Origin: Synechococcus sp. RSCCF101
GTDB lineage: Bacteria > Cyanobacteriota > Cyanobacteriia > PCC-6307 > Cyanobiaceae
Direction of reading: 5' to 3'
DNA length: 64,000 bases
Assembly: GCF_008807075.1 (NCBI RefSeq)
Contig: NZ_CP035632.1
Location: forward strand, 1,922,001 to 1,986,000
The notes under the pieces were generated by a model that did no database searches, was not told the origin of the DNA, and saw only the letters and a list, made by a program, of their open reading frames with translations. Below are positions 24,411 through 35,385 of this stretch, piece by piece. The position numbers and the translations under genes are program-made. Position 1 is the stretch's first letter. Each line of letters begins with the position of its first letter.

Positions 24411-25928
24411 TCACGGCCGGCGACACTCCAGCAGCATCGACCCGATCGGCATCCCCGGCTCCTCCGCGCAGGCGTAGCCGGCCTGCTCGGCGATCGCCTC
24501 CAGATCCTCCAGGCGCCGTTGCGCGGCGCGGGGCTTGCCGGTGGCCGCCAGCCAGAGCCGGGATGGTCGGTCGGCGGCGGGAACGGCCAGGGCGCGGCGC
24601 AGATCCTCGGCGCCGTCCCAGTCGCCCAGGGGCGGGGCCAGGCGACCCGCCGCCGCCTGCATCCGGTCGCTGGCGCGCATCAGTTCCGGGCGGGCGGCGT
24701 ATCGATCGGTTTCGCCCGCCAGCCGCAGCGACAGGCTGCGGAAGTCGTTGCTCTCGCGCCACCACACCCCCGCGGGCGGCTCGATCGCCAGGAAGGCCTG
24801 CCGCCAGCTCAGGCTGAGGGCCAGCGCCACCGCGATCAGGGCCAGCCGCTCGCCCCGGCGGCTCAGGCGCCAGTCGGCAGCGGCCGCCGCCAGCGCGGGA
24901 ACCACCGCCGGCACCAGCACGAAGAAGTAGCGGTAGAAGGCCAGCGGCCGCACGAACGACACCAGCACCACCAGGAGCACCATCAGCAGCGACGGGCTGA
25001 CGCCGCTGCGATCCAGCAGCTCTGGCCAGGGCAGGCCGGAGTGTTCCGCCGCCAGTCCGTTGGCTCCGGCTGCCTCCGAGGTCGGACCGTTCCTTCGTCC
25101 GGGCGTGCACCAACGGCGCAGGCCCCAGACCACAACCAGGATCAGGCCCAGCTTGGGCAGGGGCCAGGGGCCGAGGGCTCGGGCCAGGGTGTCCTCCAGC
25201 AGGGCGAACTCGGGCCGGCCGATCCAGTCGGCGGTGGCGCCGCTGCTCAGGTACTCGAACGACACGCCGATCCAGAGCAGGGAGGGCAGCAGCGCCAGCG
25301 CCGCCGTGCGGGCCAGCGGCCAGCGCCGCCGCCAGCCATCCCAGAGCACCGTGCTGCCGAAGAGGAAGAGGCCGTAGTAATGCGTGAGCCCCGCGGCGGC
25401 CACGCTCAGGCCGTAGGCCCAGGCGCAGCGGCGGCCGGCCAGCCAGCGGGCCCGCCAGACCAGGGCCAGCACCACCCAGAGGGCCAGCAAGGCGTAGCCC
25501 TTGCCCTCGATCGCGAAGCGCACCGGGAAGGGAGAGCAGAAGGCCGCCAGGGCCGCCAGAGCGGCGGCGCGGCGGGGCCGGACGGCCAGCGCCGCGGCCT
25601 GCAGGGCCATCAGGCCGCCGCCGATTCCATAGGCCAGCCAGGAGAACAGCCGCAGGCTGAGGGCGCTCTGGCCCACCGCCGCCCCCCACAGCCAGACCAG
25701 CACGTAGTAAAGAGGCGGGTGGGTATCGCGGCTGAGCTGGCGGAACAGATCCGGCAGGGAGGGCTGGAACGACTTGATCACCGTGCGCAGCTCGTCGTTC
25801 CAGAGGCTGGTGCGATCGATCAGCACCAGGCCCTTGATCGCGAAGGCCGCGCACACCAGCACCACCAGCACGGCAGCCAATGGCGGCCTGGGGGTGGGGG
25901 CCGGGGATTCAGACGTGGTCATGGGCAT
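24411..25928 (-). CDS. GT39-like integral membrane glycosyltransferase
   Basis: This 505-residue protein has about ten hydrophobic segments. The first loop after helix 1 has WNDELRTVIKS, the Asp-Glu signature of GT-C enzymes of the PMT/ArnT group. RDTHPPLYYVLVWLWG follows in the next loop. Such enzymes use a polyprenyl-phosphate sugar and glycosylate lipid or protein in the periplasm. A soluble C-terminal domain (residues 385-505) lacks a known motif. Start codons ATG 25928 and 25922 both fit; the first overlaps the upstream CCA-type gene by 20 bases. The gene is convergent with selD, 4 bases apart. Confidence 0.8.
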   Translation of the reverse strand: MPMTTSESPAPTPRPPLAAVLVVLVCAAFAIKGLVLIDRTSLWNDELRTVIKSFQPSLPDLFRQLSRDTHPPLYYVLVWLWGAAVGQSALSLRLFSWLAYGIGGGLMALQAAALAVRPRRAAALAALAAFCSPFPVRFAIEGKGYALLALWVVLALVWRARWLAGRRCAWAYGLSVAAAGLTHYYGLFLFGSTVLWDGWRRRWPLARTAALALLPSLLWIGVSFEYLSSGATADWIGRPEFALLEDTLARALGPWPLPKLGLILVVVWGLRRWCTPGRRNGPTSEAAGANGLAAEHSGLPWPELLDRSGVSPSLLMVLLVVLVSFVRPLAFYRYFFVLVPAVVPALAAAAADWRLSRRGERLALIAVALALSLSWRQAFLAIEPPAGVWWRESNDFRSLSLRLAGETDRYAARPELMRASDRMQAAAGRLAPPLGDWDGAEDLRRALAVPAADRPSRLWLAATGKPRAAQRRLEDLEAIAEQAGYACAEEPGMPIGSMLLECRRP

Positions 25929-27174
25929 CCAGGTGCTCGGCCCGCAGCTGGCGCAGACGGGCGCCCAGAGCCGGACCGGGCGGCAGGCCGGCCGCGATCA
26001 GCTCACGGGCGCTGACCGGGGGGGTGGCGTGCCGCCAGCGGCCGCACCAGCGCAGCAGCGGCCGTCGGGGCGTCAGCCCGCAGGCCAGCGCCAGGCGCAC
26101 GGCCTCCTCGCCCCAGCCCTGGCCCTCCAGCGCCGCGCACCAGGCCGAGGGGCTGACCGGGCCGCGTGCGGCCACGGCCCGCACCGCCGGCAGCGCCTCG
26201 AGCCAGGCGAGCTGGCGGGCGGGGATCTGCAGCCGGCGGCCTGCCGCCGCCGGATCGGCGGCCCCGGCCAGCAGAGCCGGAAGCAGGGGCAGCTCCAGAC
26301 GCCGGGCCCAGTGCAGCCGGCGGCGCCAGCCGCGATCGCCGCTCAGGGACGGATCGATCAGGGCCAGCGCGCCCCAGGCCTCCAGATGGCGGAGGGCCTG
26401 CGGCCAGGGCTCCCGCTGCAGCAGCAGATCCAGCTCCATCCTCAGCCGTACGGCCAGCGCCGGTGGGGCGGCCTCGGCCGGGTCCCCTGGCCGCCAGGCC
26501 CAGGGCCAGTCCGCCAGGGTGCGGCGGATCTGGCCGAGGGCCTCCGCGCCGGGCTCGAAGCCCAGCCGGGCCGCGTAACGGGCCGCCCGCAGCACCCGGC
26601 TGGGGTCATCGCGCACGCTGCCGTCGTGCAGGAAGGCGAGCTGGCGCTGCTCCAGGGCCGACTGGCCGGCGTGGGGATCGAGCAGCTGCCAGCGGCCCGA
26701 TCCCTCCTCGCCCAGCACCAGGGCCATGGCGTTGAGGCTGAAGTCGCGCCGGGCCAGATCCGCCTCCAGATCGGCGAAGGCCACCTCGGGGTTCAGGCCG
26801 GGAGCGCTGTAGACCTCGCGCCGGGCCGTGGCCAGATCGAGCCACACCCCATCCAGCTCCAGCTCCACCGTGCCGTAGGCGGCGTGGAAGCAGTGGGACC
26901 CCACGGCCTCCGGATGCTCCCGGATCAGCCGGTGGGCCAGGGCGTGGGCGGCCGGCTCGCCGCAGGAGCCCGCCCCGGGGCTCCCCTCCACCACCAGATC
27001 CAGATCCAGGAGACCGCGCCAGGGATCCCGGTGCACCCGGTGCAGCAGCAGATCCCGCACGGCGCCGCCCACCAGGGCCACCCGGGCCGGGGCAGCGGCC
27101 CGGCGGAGGCGATCGAGCAGGGAGTCGGGCACGCCGGGCAACGCCAGCTCCATGGGCACGTGGCGGGCATGCAT
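25909..27174 (-). CDS. tRNA nucleotidyltransferase / poly(A) polymerase family protein
   Basis: This 421-residue protein is a class II nucleotidyltransferase. ALVGGAVRDLLLHR is the GGxVRD nucleotide-binding motif and DLDLVVEGSP holds the metal-binding DxD. RRDFSLNAMAL and DDPSRVLRAARYAARLGF complete the catalytic and recognition set. The C-terminal half is helical. It adds CCA to tRNA 3' ends, or just A or CC if this is a split-type enzyme; the sequence cannot decide. Starts at ATG 27174 or 27153 (MELALPGVP) both fit. It is divergent from kdsD with 32 bases between starts. Confidence 0.9.
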   Translation of the reverse strand: MHARHVPMELALPGVPDSLLDRLRRAAAPARVALVGGAVRDLLLHRVHRDPWRGLLDLDLVVEGSPGAGSCGEPAAHALAHRLIREHPEAVGSHCFHAAYGTVELELDGVWLDLATARREVYSAPGLNPEVAFADLEADLARRDFSLNAMALVLGEEGSGRWQLLDPHAGQSALEQRQLAFLHDGSVRDDPSRVLRAARYAARLGFEPGAEALGQIRRTLADWPWAWRPGDPAEAAPPALAVRLRMELDLLLQREPWPQALRHLEAWGALALIDPSLSGDRGWRRRLHWARRLELPLLPALLAGAADPAAAGRRLQIPARQLAWLEALPAVRAVAARGPVSPSAWCAALEGQGWGEEAVRLALACGLTPRRPLLRWCGRWRHATPPVSARELIAAGLPPGPALGARLRQLRAEHLDAHDHV

Positions 27175-27194
27175 GAGAATCTGGCCACCATCAT

Positions 27195-27203
27195 GGAGGG
27201 AGG
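27195..27203 (+). promoter_or_regulatory. Strong Shine-Dalgarno for kdsD
   Basis: GGAGGGAGG ends 3 bases before the ATG at 27207, with the first GGAGG at a usable distance of about 7 bases. It fixes the start at 27207 rather than the out-of-frame ATG at 27193. Such clear ribosome sites are rare in this window. Confidence 0.6.
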
Positions 27204-27206
27204 TCC

Positions 27207-28193
27207 ATGTCTGCCCTGAGCCGCTGTCTGCGGGAGGAGGCGGGCGCCATCAGCCTGGCGGCCGAGCGCCTCGGGCACGGCGCGGTGGAGAAGGCCCTCG
27301 GCCTGCTGGAGCGCTGCGCCGATCAGCGGGCCAAGCTGGTGATCACCGGGGTGGGCAAGAGCGGCATCGTGGCCCGCAAGATCGCCGCCACCTTCTCCTC
27401 GGTGGGGCTGATGGCCCTGTATCTCAACCCCCTCGATGCCCTGCACGGCGATCTGGGGGTGGTGGCGCCCGAGGATGTGGCCCTGCTGCTCTCCAACAGC
27501 GGTGAGACCGAGGAGCTGCTGGCGGTGCTGCCCCACCTGAAGCGGCGCGGCACGGCCCGCATCGCCCTGGTGGGCCGGGCGGACTCCAGCCTCGGGCGCG
27601 GCAGCGATGTGGTGCTGGAGGCCAGCGTGGACCGGGAGGTGTGCCCCCTGAATCTGGCCCCCACCGCCAGCACGGCGGTGGCCATGGCCATCGGCGATGC
27701 CCTGGCGGCGGTGTGGATGGAGCGGCGCGGCATCTCACCGGCCGATTTCGCCCTGAACCACCCGGCCGGCTCCCTCGGCAAGCAGCTCACCCTCACCGCC
27801 GCCGACCTGATGGTGCCGGCAGCCCAGCTGGAGCCGGTGGCGCCTGATGCCCCGCTCGATGCCGTGATCACCCTGCTCACCCGCGGCGCCATCGGCAGCG
27901 GCTGGGTGGAAGACCCCCACAGCGCTGGCCGCCTGCATGGCCTGATCACCGACGGCGACCTGCGCCGCGCCCTGCGCGACCACAGCAGCGAGGAGTGGTC
28001 CGCGCTGCGGGCCCGCGATCTGATGACCGGCGATCCGATCACCGCCGAACCGGATCAGCTGGCGGTGCAGGCACTGGAGCGGATGGAGCGCAACCGCCGC
28101 AAGCCCATTTCGGTGCTGCCGGTGGTGAGCCCCACCCGAGAAATGCTGGGTCTGCTGCGGTTGCACGATCTGGTCCAGGCCGGCCTGGCATGA
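27207..28193 (+). CDS. kdsD: Arabinose-5-phosphate isomerase (KdsD/KpsF)
   Basis: This 328-residue enzyme converts ribulose-5-phosphate to arabinose-5-phosphate, the first step towards Kdo. The SIS domain (residues 15-185) has TGVGKSGIVARKIAATFSS, LSNSGETEELLAVLPHLK and LAPTASTAVAMAIGDALA. Two CBS domains fill residues 205-328 (DLMVPAAQLEPVAPDAPLD, GLITDGDLRRALRDH, DLMTGDPITAEPDQLA). Length and order match E. coli KdsD (328 residues). Its stop overlaps the start of kdsC (ATGA). Confidence 0.95.
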   Translation: MSALSRCLREEAGAISLAAERLGHGAVEKALGLLERCADQRAKLVITGVGKSGIVARKIAATFSSVGLMALYLNPLDALHGDLGVVAPEDVALLLSNSGETEELLAVLPHLKRRGTARIALVGRADSSLGRGSDVVLEASVDREVCPLNLAPTASTAVAMAIGDALAAVWMERRGISPADFALNHPAGSLGKQLTLTAADLMVPAAQLEPVAPDAPLDAVITLLTRGAIGSGWVEDPHSAGRLHGLITDGDLRRALRDHSSEEWSALRARDLMTGDPITAEPDQLAVQALERMERNRRKPISVLPVVSPTREMLGLLRLHDLVQAGLA

Positions 28194-28783
28194 GCGCCCC
28201 GGCCCTGCCCCTGGCCCACCCGCGTCGCTGGAGCCGGGAGTGGCGCTGGCGCCGTCTGCGGCCCGCCCTGCGCCAGCTCGCGCTGCTGGTGCTGGATGTG
28301 GACGGCGTGCTCACCGACGGCGGCCTCTGGCTCGATCCGGCCGGCGCCCTGCAGAAGCGCTTCGATGTACGCGACGGGCTCGGTCTCAAGCTGCTGCAGC
28401 GGTCGGGCCTGGAGCTGGCCCTGCTCAGCGGCGGCCAGGGGGGCGCCACCGAGGCGCGGGCCCGGCACCTGGGCATCCGCCACTGCCTGGTGGGCATCCG
28501 CGACAAACCCGCCGCCCTCAGGGCACTCCAGGCCAGCCTGGAGTGCCCGCCGGAGCAGACGGCCCTGGTGGGCGACGATCTGAACGACCTGGCGGTGCGC
28601 CCCGTGGTGGGCCTGCTGCTGGCCCCGGCGGATGCCTGCCGGCCGCTCCGGCATCAGGCCGATGCGGTGCTGCAGCGCCGCGGCGGCCACGGCGCCGTGC
28701 GCGAACTGGCGGAGCGGATCCTGCAGGCCCGCGGCGACTGGCAGGCCCTGCGGCGCGGCGGCTGGCGCGACCGCAACGATTGA
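28190..28783 (+). CDS. kdsC: 3-deoxy-D-manno-octulosonate 8-phosphate phosphatase
   Basis: This 197-residue HAD phosphatase removes phosphate from Kdo-8-phosphate. The nucleophile motif is LLVLDVDGVLTDGGLWL near residue 32. RFDVRDGLGLKLLQRSGLELALLSGG is the typical KdsC segment, and VGDDLNDLAV the acidic metal motif. The first 25 residues are an Arg/Trp-rich tail not needed for the fold. ATG 28190 overlaps the kdsD stop by 4 bases. A convergent kdsB follows 29 bases later, so the Kdo genes meet here from both strands. Confidence 0.93.
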   Translation: MSAPALPLAHPRRWSREWRWRRLRPALRQLALLVLDVDGVLTDGGLWLDPAGALQKRFDVRDGLGLKLLQRSGLELALLSGGQGGATEARARHLGIRHCLVGIRDKPAALRALQASLECPPEQTALVGDDLNDLAVRPVVGLLLAPADACRPLRHQADAVLQRRGGHGAVRELAERILQARGDWQALRRGGWRDRND

Positions 28784-28812
28784 ACGCCACGACGACTGAC
28801 GCCGGAACTCGC

Positions 28813-29646
28813 TCAGGCCCCTGCCGGGCTCTCTGCTGACGCCAGGCGGCGCGCCTCCTCCAGCTGCTCGGCCGTGTCCACCGACAGCGAGCTGCCCTCC
28901 ACCCGGAAGGTGGCCACGGTGTGGCCTGCTTCGATCAGCCGCAGCTGCTCCAGGCGTTCCAGATCCTCCAGGGGTGAGGGGGGCAGAGCGCGCCAGCCGG
29001 CGAGCACATCACCGCGGAAGCCGTACATGCCCACGTGGCCCCAGTAGGTGGTGTGGTGATGCCAGTCGGCCGGATCCACATCGCGCACGTGCGGGATCGC
29101 CGAGCGGGAGAAGTAGAGCGCGCGGCCGTCGTGGGCGAGGAGCGTCTTGACCACGGCCGGGTTGTGGATCGTGTCGGGCTTGAGCGGGTACACCGGCGTG
29201 ATCACCGCCGGTACCGGTGTGCGCCGCAGGAACTCGGCATGCATCGCGCTCACCACAGCGGGATCGAGGAACGGCTGATCGCCCTGCACGTTGATCACGG
29301 CCGTGCGGCAGAGGCGATCACCACAGGACCCCGGCTCCTCCCCCCAGGCCAGGGCCACCAGGGCGTCGGCCACCGAGGCCAGCCGGTCGCTGCCGGAGCT
29401 GCAGTCGGCCGAGGTGAGCAGCGCCGGCACACCCCACTGGCGACCCAGATCGGCAAGCTCCTCACTGTCGGTGCAGAGCACCACGGCCGCCGGGCCCTGC
29501 GCCTGGCGGCAGCGTTCCAGCACCCGCTGCAGCATCGGCCGGCCGCCGATCTCGGCCAGCACCTTGTTGGGGAGGCGCGAGGAGGCCAGGCGGGCCGGCA
29601 CGGCCACCACGCTGCGGGCGATGCCGGCCGGCTCGTTCAATCCCAC
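28813..29646 (-). CDS. kdsB: 3-deoxy-manno-octulosonate cytidylyltransferase
   Basis: This 277-residue enzyme activates Kdo as CMP-Kdo. AVPARLASSRLPNKVLAEIGGRP is split here by its two key parts: the CTP loop PARLASSRLP and the following Lys. VLCTDSEELAD, SSGSDRLASV, VINVQGDQPFLDP and YWGHVGMYGFR are all diagnostic. The family is usually near 250 residues; the extra length is in a loop near residue 105 (EEPGSCGDRLC). The start overlaps the upstream GT8-like gene by 10 bases, so the two are one transcription unit. Confidence 0.95.
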   Translation of the reverse strand: MGLNEPAGIARSVVAVPARLASSRLPNKVLAEIGGRPMLQRVLERCRQAQGPAAVVLCTDSEELADLGRQWGVPALLTSADCSSGSDRLASVADALVALAWGEEPGSCGDRLCRTAVINVQGDQPFLDPAVVSAMHAEFLRRTPVPAVITPVYPLKPDTIHNPAVVKTLLAHDGRALYFSRSAIPHVRDVDPADWHHHTTYWGHVGMYGFRGDVLAGWRALPPSPLEDLERLEQLRLIEAGHTVATFRVEGSSLSVDTAEQLEEARRLASAESPAGA

Positions 29647-30383
29647 AGCCGCATCGCGTCATCGCGGGCGGCGAACCATTCGGCCGCCAGCACACCACCC
29701 ATGCCGCGTTGCTCGCGGAACCAGGGTCCACCGAGCGTCCAATGCAGCAGCGGCGGGGCGGCGGCGGCCTCCTCACCGTGGCCGCTCTCCGGCGGCGGCT
29801 GCACGGCCACCAGATGGTTCCAGCCGCCCTCGATGGCACCGATCTCGTGATCGCCCTCAAGCCAGTGGAAGCGATGCAGCTCCAGGCCGCTGGCGCTGTT
29901 CACGTACTCCGGCGTGAGGGCGGTGCAGCGGTCGCACTGCATCAGCATCAGCGAGCTCCAGTTCTTCTTCGGGTAGGGGCTCTGCACCTCACCCAGGAAC
30001 TTGCGCGTCTCCGAGGGCACGTGCTCGTGCTGCACGCACATCACGGCGTAGCGGGGATCGCGCTGGGACCAGAGCGCCGCGATGTCCGCTCGGCAGAGCA
30101 TGTCGCAGTCCATGAAGATCGCCCAGCCCTGGAAGCCCATCAGGTGGGGCACCAGAAAGCGGGTGAAGGAGAAGGCCGTGCTCTGCTTCGGGTCGCGCGG
30201 GCGGTTGAAGAGACCGCCGACCTCCAACTGCGGGGTCACCAGGGGGGTGATCGCCAGCGGCAGCGAGCTGTGCTGATAGAGGCTGTCGATCAACACGTTG
30301 GTGGCAGCCCGCTCGCGCGGGTCGTAGCCGATGAAGATCGGGATCGGCCGCTCGGCCGGCGGCGCGGTGGCAGGGCTCATCAA
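29637..30383 (-). CDS. GT8-like glycosyltransferase coupled to kdsB
   Basis: This 248-residue protein starts with a disordered tail, then IPIFIGYDPRERAATNVLID, a Rossmann-like first strand. WAIFMDCDMLC carries a DxD-type metal motif (residues near 90), as in GT8 and related GT-A enzymes. HRFHWLEGDHEIGAIEGGWNHLV and LLHWTLGGPWF resemble the C-terminal GT8 region where a His helps bind Mn. The donor is unknown. The 10-base overlap with kdsB suggests, but does not prove, use in a Kdo-containing glycan. Confidence 0.7.
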   Translation of the reverse strand: MMSPATAPPAERPIPIFIGYDPRERAATNVLIDSLYQHSSLPLAITPLVTPQLEVGGLFNRPRDPKQSTAFSFTRFLVPHLMGFQGWAIFMDCDMLCRADIAALWSQRDPRYAVMCVQHEHVPSETRKFLGEVQSPYPKKNWSSLMLMQCDRCTALTPEYVNSASGLELHRFHWLEGDHEIGAIEGGWNHLVAVQPPPESGHGEEAAAAPPLLHWTLGGPWFREQRGMGGVLAAEWFAARDDAMRLWD

Positions 30384-30403
30384 TCGAGATTACGGCGGCC
30401 CGC

Positions 30404-32827
30404 TCAGGCCTCCGGCGCGGCGGGCAGGGGCTCGATTGGGGCCAGGCGCGGATCGAGGATCTTGGGGCCCATGCCCTCGAATTTCACCGCCAGCGAGATG
30501 CGCTCACCGCTCCCGAAGAGGTGGGTGATGAAGCCCTCGCCGAAGCTGCTGTGGCGCACCCGATCGCCCACCGCCCAGCTGCGACCGGGGGCCGGGGCCG
30601 CGGAGCGGCGGCGCATCGCATTGGCCGGAACACCGGCCGAGCCACCCCGGGCCACCCGGCGCGACTCCTCCCGGTCGACCCGGGTGAGGCGATCGAGCCG
30701 CTCGCTGCGGCGCAGGGCGGCGCCGCCGCTGCGCGGCACATCCCCCTGCAGGTGCTCCTGCGGCAGCTCGGAGAGAAACACCGAGGGCACGGCCGGTTCA
30801 CGCATGCCGCCCCAGAGGCGCCGCTCGCTGGCATGGGAGAGGAACAGACGCTCCTTCGCCCGGGTGATGCCCACGTAGCAGAGGCGGCGCTCCTCCTCGA
30901 GCGAGGCCGGATCATCGAGGGAGCGGTAGCTGGGGAACAGGCCCTGCTCCAGGCCCACCAGGCACACCACCGGAAACTCCAGCCCCTTGCTGCTGTGCAG
31001 CGTCATCAGGGTGACGCGATCGGCGCTGGTGTCCTTGTTGTCCGCATCGCTGGCCAGGGCGGCGGTGGCCAGGAAGCGCTCCAGATCGGCCTCCTCGTTC
31101 TCCTCCTGGAACTGCAGCGCCGCATTCACCAGCTCCTGCAGGTTGCGGCGGCGCTCTTCGGCCTCGTCGCTGGCATCGGCGATCAGCTCGCGCACGTAGC
31201 CGCTCTGCTCCATCACCCGCTGCACCAGCTCGGCCGGTGGCGCGTCCTGCACGCGGCGCCTGAGGTCGTGGATCAGCTCGCAGAACTGCAGCAACCCCTT
31301 GGCCGAGCGGCCCGCCAGGGAGCGCACCGCCTCGGGGTCGCTCACCACATCCCAGAGCGGGATGCCGAGCTGGTCGGCCGCATCGGTGAGGCGCTGGATG
31401 GTCGTTTTGCCGATGCCGCGGCGGGGCACATTGATCACCCGCAGCAGGCTGACGCTGTCGGCCGGATTCACCAGCAGGCGCAGGTAGGCCAGGATGTCCT
31501 TGATCTCGCGCCGGTCGTAGAAGCGCAGGCCGCCCACCACCACATAGGGGATGCCCCAGCGCACCAGGGATTCCTCCAGCGCCCGCGACTGGGCATTGGT
31601 GCGGTAGAGCACGGCCATGTCGCGCCAGCTGAGCTCGGGGTGGGCGGCCTCCAGCAGCCGCAGCCGGTGCACCACGGCCTCCGCCTCGGCGATCTCGTCG
31701 TCGCAGCGGGTGAGCAGGATCGGCTCGCCCTCGCCGCGGGTGGGGCGCAGCACCTTGTCGATCCGCTCGCTGTTGTTGGCGATCAGGGCGTTGGCCGCCT
31801 CCAGGATCGTGGCGGTGGAGCGGTAGTTCTCCTCCAGCTTCACCATCGTGCGGGTGCTGTCGTCCGGCGCCCGATCGCCGAAGTCGTCCTGGAAGCCCAT
31901 CAGGATGCGGAAGTCGGCCGCCCGGAAGCTGTAGATGCTCTGGTCGGCATCGCCCACCACGAACACCGAGCGGTCCTGCCACGTGCCGATCGTGCCCGGG
32001 TCAGCGCCGTCGGCCACCAGCAGCTTGATCAGCTCGTACTGGGTGCGGTTGGTGTCCTGGTATTCGTCCACCAGCACATGGCGGAAGCGACGGTGCCAGT
32101 AGGACCGCACCGTGTCGTTCTGGCGCAGCAGCTGCACGGGCAGCAGCAGAAGGTCATCGAAATCGAGGGCGTTGTTCGCCGCCAGGGCGCGGCGGTAGAG
32201 GCGGTAGGCCTCGGCCTCGCGCTTGCCGCGCACCCCCTCGGCGGCGGCCTCCATCTGATCCGGCAGCCAGCCCTGGTTCTTGGCGTTGCTGATGGCCCAG
32301 CGCACCTTCTTGGGCTCGAAGCGCTTCGGGTCCAGCTTCATCTCCTGAACCACGATCTCCTTCATCAGGCTGAGCACATCGCTCTCGTCGTAGATGGAGA
32401 ACTGACGCGTCCAGCTGAGCCGGTCCGGGTCCTGGTACTTATCGATGTCGAAGCGCAACAGGCGCGCGAACAGGGCGTGGAAGGTGCCGATCCACAGCTC
32501 CCGGCTCACCTCCCGGTACACCTGGCTGCGCAGCTGGCGCTGGTCCACCGCCGCCAGGGTGCTCCAGGGCTGGGCGTGGAGGCTCTGGGCCAGGCGCTGG
32601 GCCAGCAGCAGCTCCAGCCGTTCCTTCATCTCGCGGGCGGCCTTGTTGGTGAAGGTCACCGCCAGCAGCTGGCCCGGGTCCACGCCGTGGTGGCCGATCA
32701 GGTGAGCGATCCGGTGGGTGAGGGCGCGGGTCTTGCCGCTGCCGGCTCCCGCCACCACCAGCAGGGGACCGTCCCGGTGCTCCACCGCCCGCCGCTGGGC
32801 GTCGTTGAGGCCGGCCAGAACACTCAT
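30404..32827 (-). CDS. pcrA: UvrD/PcrA-family DNA helicase
   Basis: This 807-residue SF1A helicase has all family motifs in order: VVAGAGSGKTRALTHRI (motif I), LAVTFTNKAAREMKERL (Ia), IGTFHALFARLLR, VLVDEYQDTNRTQYELI (II), VVGDADQSIYSFRAAD (III), LEENYRSTATILEAAN (IV), TLMTLHSSKGLEFPVV (V) and YVGITRAKERLFL (VI). It unwinds DNA 3' to 5' in nucleotide excision and mismatch repair or clears blocked forks. The last 100 residues hold the Tudor-like end (VGDRVRHSSFGEGFI). It is a housekeeping gene set amid glycan genes. Opposite-strand open frames here are antisense shadows. Confidence 0.95.
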   Translation of the reverse strand: MSVLAGLNDAQRRAVEHRDGPLLVVAGAGSGKTRALTHRIAHLIGHHGVDPGQLLAVTFTNKAAREMKERLELLLAQRLAQSLHAQPWSTLAAVDQRQLRSQVYREVSRELWIGTFHALFARLLRFDIDKYQDPDRLSWTRQFSIYDESDVLSLMKEIVVQEMKLDPKRFEPKKVRWAISNAKNQGWLPDQMEAAAEGVRGKREAEAYRLYRRALAANNALDFDDLLLLPVQLLRQNDTVRSYWHRRFRHVLVDEYQDTNRTQYELIKLLVADGADPGTIGTWQDRSVFVVGDADQSIYSFRAADFRILMGFQDDFGDRAPDDSTRTMVKLEENYRSTATILEAANALIANNSERIDKVLRPTRGEGEPILLTRCDDEIAEAEAVVHRLRLLEAAHPELSWRDMAVLYRTNAQSRALEESLVRWGIPYVVVGGLRFYDRREIKDILAYLRLLVNPADSVSLLRVINVPRRGIGKTTIQRLTDAADQLGIPLWDVVSDPEAVRSLAGRSAKGLLQFCELIHDLRRRVQDAPPAELVQRVMEQSGYVRELIADASDEAEERRRNLQELVNAALQFQEENEEADLERFLATAALASDADNKDTSADRVTLMTLHSSKGLEFPVVCLVGLEQGLFPSYRSLDDPASLEEERRLCYVGITRAKERLFLSHASERRLWGGMREPAVPSVFLSELPQEHLQGDVPRSGGAALRRSERLDRLTRVDREESRRVARGGSAGVPANAMRRRSAAPAPGRSWAVGDRVRHSSFGEGFITHLFGSGERISLAVKFEGMGPKILDPRLAPIEPLPAAPEA

Positions 32828-32873
32828 GGCGCGAGGCTAAGGCCCGGCTCCGGCAGGGGTGGCCCCAGGGCGA

Positions 32874-33853
32874 CTACAGCCGCAGAGCCCCCACGGAGCG
32901 CTGGGCACGGAAGTCCTGCACCGTGCGCTGCAGGCCCTCCCGCAGGGGGATGCGGGCCGTCCAGCCCAGGGCCCGCATCCGGCTCACATCGAGCTGTTTC
33001 CTGGGTGTGCCGTCCGGCTTGCTGCTGTCCCAGGTGATCTGGCCCTGGAAGCCCGTGGCCTCGGCCACCTGCTCGGCCAGCTCGCGGATCGTCAGGTCCA
33101 CCCCGGTGCCCACATTGAGGTGATGGATCGGGTCCTCGGCCTCCGGCCGCCAGTGCTCAAGAGCGAACACACAGGCCTCACCCAGATCATCGGCATGCAG
33201 GAACTCCCGCAGCGGTGAGCCCGTGCCCCAGCACATCACCTCGTTGCTGCCGGCATCGGCGGCCTCCTGGAAGCGGCGGATCAGGGCCGGCAGCACATGG
33301 GAGCCGGTGGGGTGGTAGTTGTCGCCCGGCCCGTAGAGGTTGGTGGGCATCAGGCTGATCGCATCGAAGCCGTGCTGACGCCGCAGGGCCTGGCAGAGCT
33401 TGAGGCCGGCGATCTTGGCGATGGCGTACCACTCGTTCGTGGGCTCGAGGGCCCCGGTGAGCAGGGCCTCCTCCCGGATGGGCTGCTCAGCGAACTTGGG
33501 GTAGATGCAGCTGCTGCCGAGGAAGAGCAGCCGGCGGCAGTCGTGGCGCCAGGCCGCCTCGATCACATTGGTCTGCAGGCGCAGGTTGTCGAGCAGGAAA
33601 TCGGCCGGCTGGCTCGCATTGGCCTGGATGCCGCCCACCTTTGCTGCCGCCAGCACCACCACATCGGGCTGATGGGCGCTGAACCAGCGCTCCACGGCGG
33701 GACCATCACCCAGATCGAGCTCGGCGCGGCTGGCCGTGACGAGCTGGCCGTAGCCGTGCCGCTGGAAAGCGCGCTGGATGGCGCTGCCGGCCATGCCGCG
33801 ATGGCCCGCCACGAAGATCCGGTCGTCCGGCTGGATCCGACGGGAGGAGGCAC

Positions 33854-33857
<4 letters not shown>
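32874..33857 (-). CDS. fcl: GDP-L-fucose synthase
   Basis: This 327-residue SDR epimerase-reductase converts GDP-4-keto-6-deoxymannose to GDP-L-fucose. [18 protein letters not shown] is the NADP motif. [30 protein letters not shown], the catalytic [16 protein letters not shown] and [14 protein letters not shown] are diagnostic. The ATG at 33857 overlaps the gmd stop by 4 bases. The frame is open upstream only as an antisense-like extension over gmd in another frame. Confidence 0.95.

Positions 33858-35385
<1,528 letters not shown>

Noticed and set aside
30521-33037. An 838-codon open frame antisense to pcrA
   Set aside because: Low-complexity His/Gln/Leu/Gly/Val composition and complete overlap with a gene that has every helicase motif; GC-rich DNA keeps antisense frames open.
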